This document shows, piece after piece, positions 14,280 through 17,544 of a DNA stretch of 17,544 nt. Each line of letters opens with the position of its first letter. Position 1 is the stretch's first letter. The notes beneath the pieces are model-generated. The model saw only the letters and a list, made by a program, of their open reading frames with translations. It made no database searches and had not been told where the DNA came from. Position numbers and translations under genes: made by a program. Location: positions 1-17,544 of the forward strand of contig CAZHDI010000069.1 of assembly GCA_964531285.1 (NCBI GenBank), read 5' to 3'. Origin of the DNA: CAZHDI01 sp964531285 (GTDB lineage: Bacteria; Pseudomonadota; Alphaproteobacteria; JAJFIK01).

Positions 14280-15332
14280 ATGGCGACGAAAACCAATCCG
14301 GGCCGGTTTTTCGAGGATTTCGAGGTCGGCCAGACCATCCGCCATGCCACGCCGCGCACCATCACCGAAGGCGATGCATCGCTCTATACCGCGCTTTACG
14401 GCAACCGCTTCGCCATGCAGTCCTCGGATGCGTTTGCGCGGGCCTGCGGCCTGCCGCGCGCGCCCATCGACGATCTTCTGGCCTTCCATGTGGTGTTCGG
14501 CAAGACCGTGCCGGATGTCTCGCTCAACGCGGTGGCCAATCTGGGCTATGCCGACTGCCGGTTCCGCGCGGCGGTTTATCCCGGCGATACGGTCCGGACC
14601 GAGAGCGAGGTGATCGGCGTCAAGCAGAACTCCAACGGCAAGACCGGTGTCGTCTATGTGCGCTCGACGGGTACGAACCAGCGCGGCGAAACCGTCATCG
14701 ACTATGTGCGCTGGGTGATGGTCAACAAGCGCGATGCCAATGCGCCGGCGCCCCAGGCTCTGGTGCCGGACCTGCCGGCTGCGGTGTCGGCCGACAGTCT
14801 GACCGTGCCGGAAGGATTGAACCTGGCCGGCTATGACGATGCGCTGGCGGGCAGCCCGCACCGCTGGGACGCTTACGAGGTCGGCGAAAAGATCGACCAT
14901 GTGGACGGTATGACGCTGGAAGAGGCCGAGCACATGCTGGCCACGCGGCTGTATCAGAACACGGCCAAGGTGCATTTCAATCAGCACACGGAATCCAAGG
15001 GCCGGTTCGGCAAGCGGCTGATCTATGGCGGGCACATTATCTCTCTGGCCCGGGCGCTGTCGTTCAACGGGTTGGGCAATGCCTGCCTTGTGGCCGCGAT
15101 CAATGGCGGGCGCCATGTGAGCCCGGCCTTCTCGGGCGACACGGTCTATGCATGGTCCGAGGTGCTGGACAAACAGCCCCTGGCGGGCCGCAGCGATGCC
15201 GGCGGCCTGCGCCTGCGGCTGGTGGCCGCCAAGGATCACGCGTGCGCCGATTTCCCGCTGCGGGACGGCGAGGGGGCCTATCATCCGGCGGTGCTGCTCG
15301 ATCTCGATTATTGGGTCGTTCTGCCGCGCTAG
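14280..15332 (+). CDS. mch: Mesaconyl-CoA hydratase (two MaoC-like hotdog domains)
   Basis: Mch hydrates mesaconyl-CoA (2-methylfumaryl-CoA) to beta-methylmalyl-CoA in the ethylmalonyl-CoA pathway for acetyl-CoA assimilation. The 350-residue protein matches the Rhodobacter enzyme through its whole length. Examples are PGRFFEDFEVGQTIRHATPR at the N-terminus, TITEGDASLYTALYGNRFA, APIDDLLAFHVVFGKTVPD, NGKTGVVYVRS, EVGEKIDHVDGMTLEEAEHM, NTAKVHFNQH and YGGHIISLARALSFNGL. It has two fused hotdog domains, roughly 1-165 and 195-350. The start ATG follows the CoA ester lyase stop by 3 bases, so the two are one operon and act in successive steps. In related genomes this pair is often followed directly by sdhC; here a toxin-antitoxin pair intervenes. 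Confidence 0.94.
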   Translation: MATKTNPGRFFEDFEVGQTIRHATPRTITEGDASLYTALYGNRFAMQSSDAFARACGLPRAPIDDLLAFHVVFGKTVPDVSLNAVANLGYADCRFRAAVYPGDTVRTESEVIGVKQNSNGKTGVVYVRSTGTNQRGETVIDYVRWVMVNKRDANAPAPQALVPDLPAAVSADSLTVPEGLNLAGYDDALAGSPHRWDAYEVGEKIDHVDGMTLEEAEHMLATRLYQNTAKVHFNQHTESKGRFGKRLIYGGHIISLARALSFNGLGNACLVAAINGGRHVSPAFSGDTVYAWSEVLDKQPLAGRSDAGGLRLRLVAAKDHACADFPLRDGEGAYHPAVLLDLDYWVVLPR

Positions 15333-15352
15333 GGATTGGGTTTGGACCCTAG
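15329..15352 (+). other. Hairpin at the mch stop codon
   Basis: CTAGGG (15329-15334, containing the TAG stop) pairs with CCCTAG (15347-15352) around a 12-base loop. There is no T run after it, so it may be a transcript-stabilising or Rho-linked 3' hairpin rather than a true intrinsic terminator. Confidence 0.4.
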
Positions 15353-15381
15353 TTCGGTGTGGCCGCATTTCTGACCATGCG

Positions 15382-15418
15382 TCACATCCGCACCGCTCCG
15401 CTGGTGCGGCAGATGTGA
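15382..15418. repeat. Nested inverted repeat upstream of mazE
   Basis: TCACATC (15382-15388) pairs with GATGTGA (15412-15418), and directly inside it CGCACC (15389-15394) pairs with GGTGCG (15403-15408). The loop is GCTCCGCT and a three-base bulge (GCA) lies on the right side. It is 42 bases before the antitoxin start, and could be an operator bound by the MazE-MazF complex or a terminator for mch. Confidence 0.6.
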
Positions 15419-15423
15419 TGTGT

Positions 15424-15441
15424 GTTATACAAAAGAATAAC
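15424..15441. promoter_or_regulatory. Candidate antitoxin operator in an AT-rich patch
   Basis: GTTAT (15424-15428) and ATAAC (15437-15441) form an inverted repeat with an 8-base spacer, 18 bases before the mazE start. The patch 15419-15449 is strikingly AT-rich against the GC-rich background. AbrB-type antitoxins bind such short palindromes near their own promoters. A TATAAT at 15442-15447 lies too close to the start codon to use the ribosome-binding site. Confidence 0.35.
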
Positions 15442-15448
15442 TATAATT

Positions 15449-15455
15449 GAGGTGA
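15449..15455 (+). promoter_or_regulatory. Ribosome-binding site that fixes the long mazE start
   Basis: GAGGTGA lies immediately upstream of ATG 15460 with normal spacing. It favours this start over ATG 15541, where the conserved domain begins and no comparable site is seen. Confidence 0.7.
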
Positions 15456-15459
15456 AGCG

Positions 15460-15786
15460 ATGCCCGATCCGGCTGCGCGCACGCCTGTCGACTCGCGAGA
15501 TGAGGCCCAGGCACGGCATGACCCGCCGACCCAAACGCTGATGATGGAGGCCACGGCCCGGCGATGGGGCTCGAGTGTGGGCCTCGTGATACCGGCGACA
15601 GTGGCCGAAGCGCTGGCGATCCAGGACGGCACGGCGTTGCGCCTTCAGGTTCACGGCAGCGGGTTCTCGGTGGAACCCAAGCCGGTCTATCCCGGGCTCG
15701 ACGATCTTCTGGCCAGCATTCCTGACGGAGAGCCGGCCGACGGCGGTTTCGGCTGGGGCGAACCGGTAGGTGAGGAAGCGTGGTAA
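15460..15786 (+). CDS. MazE-family antitoxin (AbrB/SpoVT fold) with N-terminal extension
   Basis: This 108-residue protein is the likely antitoxin of a type II pair. Residues of about 28-70 (MMEATARRWGSSVGLVIPATVAEALAIQDGTALRLQV) form the swapped-hairpin AbrB/MazE DNA-binding fold. The C-terminal part (LDDLLASIPDG to FGWGEPVGEEAW) matches the toxin-binding tail of E. coli MazE, which ends WGEPKDKEVW as I recall. The first 27 residues are an extension rich in Pro, Asp and Arg not found in typical 80-residue MazE; a good ribosome-binding site supports it. The stop overlaps the toxin start by 7 bases, the normal arrangement. It probably represses its own promoter together with the toxin. Confidence 0.85.
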   Translation: MPDPAARTPVDSRDEAQARHDPPTQTLMMEATARRWGSSVGLVIPATVAEALAIQDGTALRLQVHGSGFSVEPKPVYPGLDDLLASIPDGEPADGGFGWGEPVGEEAW

Positions 15787-16148
15787 CACCCGGCACGCCG
15801 ATCCGACGCGGCCAGATCCTCGATATCCAGACCCGGTCGGGCCAGACGCCGGCCGTCGCGTTGTCGGACCCGGCCTATCACGACCGGACCGGGTTCGTGT
15901 TCGTCTGCCCGATCGCGATGCGCCGTGTCCTGGGCGATTTCTCGGTGCCTCTGCCCGAACATTTTCCGCTGGCCGGCTTTGTGCTGGCCCATGAGGTGCG
16001 CGCGGTCGATTTGCGCGAACGGGTCTTGCGGGTTCACGACGATGTGTTGGACGCCGCCGCGCTGGCGCGCATTCAAAATGTCATCGCCGCGATTTTGGGC
16101 CTGCCCCATGTGGTGCCGGGGCCGTCGGGCGGCGCCAAGCGGTCATAG
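15780..16148 (+). CDS. MazF/PemK-like toxin, divergent and missing the usual catalytic residues
   Basis: This 122-residue protein starts at GTG inside the end of the antitoxin gene. It follows the MazF/PemK fold: IRRGQILDI, then PAVALSDPAYHDRTGFVFVCPI (24-45), DFSVPLP, GFVLAHEVRAVDLRERVLR (66-84) and a C-terminal helix ending in IAAIL. MazF toxins are sequence-specific endoribonucleases. Aligned with E. coli MazF from memory, the catalytic Arg29 (GHRPAVVLS) is replaced by Thr23 (GQTPAVALS). Thr52 (PCTT) is replaced by Ala46 (PIAM). The loop carrying DFDPTxGxEQ is shortened. It may have lost RNase activity or use other residues. No stop or frameshift interrupts it. Confidence 0.8.
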   Translation: MVTPGTPIRRGQILDIQTRSGQTPAVALSDPAYHDRTGFVFVCPIAMRRVLGDFSVPLPEHFPLAGFVLAHEVRAVDLRERVLRVHDDVLDAAALARIQNVIAAILGLPHVVPGPSGGAKRS

Positions 16149-16216
16149 CGGACCGGCCTTCCTCCCTTTCCCCCGCGACCGGCTGACGCGCCGTCCGGTG
16201 CCGCGTGAGGGCTAAA

Positions 16217-16244
16217 TTGACTTCAACGAAGGCGGTCATAAACT
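16217..16244 (+). promoter_or_regulatory. Candidate promoter of the sdh operon
   Basis: TTGACT (16217-16222) and TAAACT (16239-16244) are separated by 16 bases and match the consensus at 5/6 and 4/6. Transcription would start near 16251 and give a leader of about 95 bases before sdhC. It lies 68 bases after the mazF stop, so sdh would not depend on the toxin-antitoxin promoter. Confidence 0.45.
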
Positions 16245-16250
16245 CGCGCT

Positions 16251-16345
16251 TACGGAATAGCGACCGTGTGGGGCTTGCCCTTTGACGGCGCCGCCTTCAC
16301 AGTCCCGCGCAAGCACTCGCGACCTGATTTTTTGGGGATTATCCG
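16251..16345 (+). other. sdhC leader region
   Basis: This gene-free leader holds a self-complementary GGCGCC and a T6 run (16328-16333) preceded by a weak CGCG/CGCG stem. The stem is too short and too far from the T run for a confident terminator. The ribosome-binding site is a weak GGGGAT about 10 bases before the ATG. I recognise no riboswitch. Confidence 0.3.
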
Positions 16346-16753
16346 ATGGCTGAGACATCCAAGGCGCCCGCCCGTCCGATGGCGCCGCATCTCCAGGTAT
16401 GGCGATGGCACATCACCATGGCCACCTCGATCCTGCACCGTGTCACCGGTGTGGGTAATGCGCTGGGCACACTGATGTTTACCTGGTGGCTGATCGCGGC
16501 CGCGACCGGACCGGAGGCGTATGCGACCTTCGCCGGCTTCGCCGCGAGCCTTTTCGGCCAGTTCATTCTTCTCGGGTTCACCGCCTCGGTCAGCTACCAC
16601 ATGTTGAACGGGATCCGGCACCTGTTCTGGGACAGCGGCGCGGGCTTCGGGCTCGCCACGTCGCGCATGGCCAGCGCGCTGGTGATCGCCGGGGCGGCGG
16701 TTCTGACGGCTGCGATCTGGCTTGGTGCCTACTGGCAAATGGGAGCGCTCTGA
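16346..16753 (+). CDS. sdhC: Succinate dehydrogenase cytochrome b556 subunit SdhC
   Basis: SdhC is one of two membrane anchors of complex II and helps bind heme b and ubiquinone. The 135-residue protein has the family signature RPMAPHLQVWRWHITMATSILHRVTG (10-35), whose Ser/Arg residues near 28-32 line the quinone site. Three hydrophobic segments lie at about 36-53, 62-85 and 108-130. The segment SVSYHMLNGIRHLFWD (81-96) provides His85, equivalent to the E. coli heme ligand His84. The stop and the sdhD start share one base (TGATG), so the two are translationally coupled. It has its own candidate promoter downstream of the toxin-antitoxin pair. Confidence 0.95.
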   Translation: MAETSKAPARPMAPHLQVWRWHITMATSILHRVTGVGNALGTLMFTWWLIAAATGPEAYATFAGFAASLFGQFILLGFTASVSYHMLNGIRHLFWDSGAGFGLATSRMASALVIAGAAVLTAAIWLGAYWQMGAL

Positions 16754-17136
16754 TGGGAGATCTGCGCACACCGCTGCGGAACGCGCGCGGGCTGGGCTCG
16801 GCCAAGGAAGGCACGGGCCATTGGATTGTCCAGCGGGCAACGGCCATCGCGCTGATCCCGCTGATCGTGTGGTTCATGGCGACCATGATCGCCAAAGCCG
16901 GTGCCGGCCATGCCGAGGTCACCGCATTTCTGGCGCAGCCGCTGGTCGGCATCCTGACGGTGCTGCTCGTCGTTGCGGCGTTCCATCACATGCGCCTCGG
17001 ATTGCAGGTGGTGATCGAAGATTACATTGGTAAGGAAGGCACCCGAATTGCGCTGTTGCTGCTCGTCAACTTTCTGGCGATCGGTCTGGGTGTCGCCGCG
17101 GTGTTCGCGGTGCTGAAAATCGGTTTTGCCGGGTGA
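16753..17136 (+). CDS. sdhD: Succinate dehydrogenase membrane anchor subunit SdhD
   Basis: SdhD pairs with SdhC to hold the catalytic SdhAB dimer on the membrane. From the ATG sharing a base with the sdhC stop, the protein has 127 residues. It begins MGDLRTPLRNARGLGSAKEGTGHWIVQRATAI, the usual start in alphaproteobacteria. Three transmembrane segments lie at about 30-48, 63-80 and 98-121. AAFHHMRLGLQVVIEDYI (75-92) supplies His79, in the position of the E. coli heme ligand His71, and Asp90-Tyr91, matching Asp82-Tyr83 at the quinone site. The frame is open further upstream inside sdhC, but that part is a shadow. Confidence 0.94.
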   Translation: MGDLRTPLRNARGLGSAKEGTGHWIVQRATAIALIPLIVWFMATMIAKAGAGHAEVTAFLAQPLVGILTVLLVVAAFHHMRLGLQVVIEDYIGKEGTRIALLLLVNFLAIGLGVAAVFAVLKIGFAG

Positions 17137-17143
17137 GGGTGGA

Positions 17144-17544
17144 ATGGCTGCCTACGATATCGTTGACCATACGTTTGATGTGATTGTCGTCGGCGCCGGG
17201 GGCTCCGGTCTGCGGGCCACGCTCGGCTGCGCCCAGGCGGGCCTGCGCACCGCGTGCATCAGCAAGGTGTTTCCGACCCGCTCGCACACGGTTGCGGCCC
17301 AGGGCGGCATCTCCGCGTCGCTCGGCAATATGGGCGAGGACAACTGGCGCTGGCACATGTACGACACCGTCAAAGGGTCGGACTGGCTGGGCGATCAGGA
17401 CGCGATCGAATATCTCTGCAAGAACGCCCCGGCGGCCGTTTACGAGCTTGAGCATTTCGGTGTGCCGTTCAGCCGGACCGAAGAAGGCAAGATCTATCAG
17501 CGGGCCTTCGGCGGGATGACCCGGAATTACGGCGAGGGGCCGGT
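17144..17544 (+). CDS. sdhA: Succinate dehydrogenase flavoprotein subunit SdhA, 5' part only
   Basis: SdhA oxidises succinate to fumarate with covalently bound FAD, linking the TCA cycle to the quinone pool. The first 133 codons are present before the right edge. They include the FAD-binding dinucleotide loop VIVVGAGGSGLRA (13-25). The segment SKVFPTRSHTVAAQGGISASLG (40-61) contains His48, the site of covalent FAD attachment (His45 in E. coli). ENWRWH-type sequence appears as EDNWRWHMYDTVKGSDWLGDQ, followed by ELEHFGVPFSRTEEGKIYQRAFGG. It starts 7 bases after sdhD with a GAGGGTGGA region upstream. The iron-sulfur subunit gene sdhB is expected beyond the window. Confidence 0.96.
   Translation, partial: MAAYDIVDHTFDVIVVGAGGSGLRATLGCAQAGLRTACISKVFPTRSHTVAAQGGISASLGNMGEDNWRWHMYDTVKGSDWLGDQDAIEYLCKNAPAAVYELEHFGVPFSRTEEGKIYQRAFGGMTRNYGEGP

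Noticed and set aside
12426..15368. 980-codon open frame on the minus strand covering mch, the CoA ester lyase and pdxY
   Set aside because: Only the final 281 codons are real (pdxY). The upstream part is antisense to two well-identified plus-strand enzymes and shows no domain.
15442..15447. Perfect TATAAT upstream of mazE
   Set aside because: It is only 12 bases before the start codon. A transcript from it would lack the GAGGTGA ribosome-binding site, and no -35 box is at the right distance, so it may be chance in an AT-rich patch.

Overview
The window is GC-rich, densely packed bacterial DNA that reads as an alphaproteobacterial chromosome. Three things support this. A dapF-mtaB pair sits next to the ffh-rpsP-rimM-trmD-rplS ribosome/SRP block. 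An ethylmalonyl-CoA-pathway gene (mesaconyl-CoA hydratase) lies just before sdhCDA. The proteins also resemble alphaproteobacterial homologues I recall. I cannot name the genus. The sequence is a draft assembly: exactly 100 Ns (1268-1367) are flanked on both sides by the same 55 bases.

Layout. Bases 1-1474 (minus strand) hold the 5' part of mtaB and, overlapping it by ATGA, dapF; dapF is interrupted by the N gap, and merging the duplicated 55-mers restores one intact 282-codon frame. Bases 1618-3867 (plus) encode a lipoprotein prolyl oligopeptidase, followed tail-to-tail by a GNAT acetyltransferase on the minus strand (3874-4401). Bases 4402-4693 form a divergent intergenic region with a consensus-like promoter, a strong intrinsic terminator and a GC-rich tandem repeat: a candidate small RNA or attenuated leader of the next operon. 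Bases 4694-8532 are ffh-rpsP-rimM-trmD-rplS, with asd following at 8649-9671. Bases 9798-12444 carry two tandem, closely related cytochrome P450 genes, the first preceded by a terminator-like hairpin. pdxY (minus) overlaps the end of the second P450 gene by 19 bases.

Bases 13386-15332 hold a malyl-CoA lyase/thioesterase-type CoA ester lyase and mesaconyl-CoA hydratase (mch). A MazE/MazF-type toxin-antitoxin pair follows (15460-16148); its MazF-like protein appears to lack both recognised catalytic residues. The window ends with sdhC, sdhD and the start of sdhA.

How the genes relate. dapF and asd both act in diaminopimelate/lysine synthesis. ffh to rplS is a translation and protein-targeting operon. 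The CoA ester lyase and Mch belong to C2 assimilation through mesaconyl-CoA and malyl-CoA, which feeds glyoxylate, malate and succinyl-CoA into the TCA cycle, where SdhCDAB acts. The toxin-antitoxin pair, P450 pair, peptidase and acetyltransferase look like accessory genes placed between conserved blocks. No tRNA, rRNA, CRISPR array or transposase was seen, and no gene-free stretch exceeds 300 bases.
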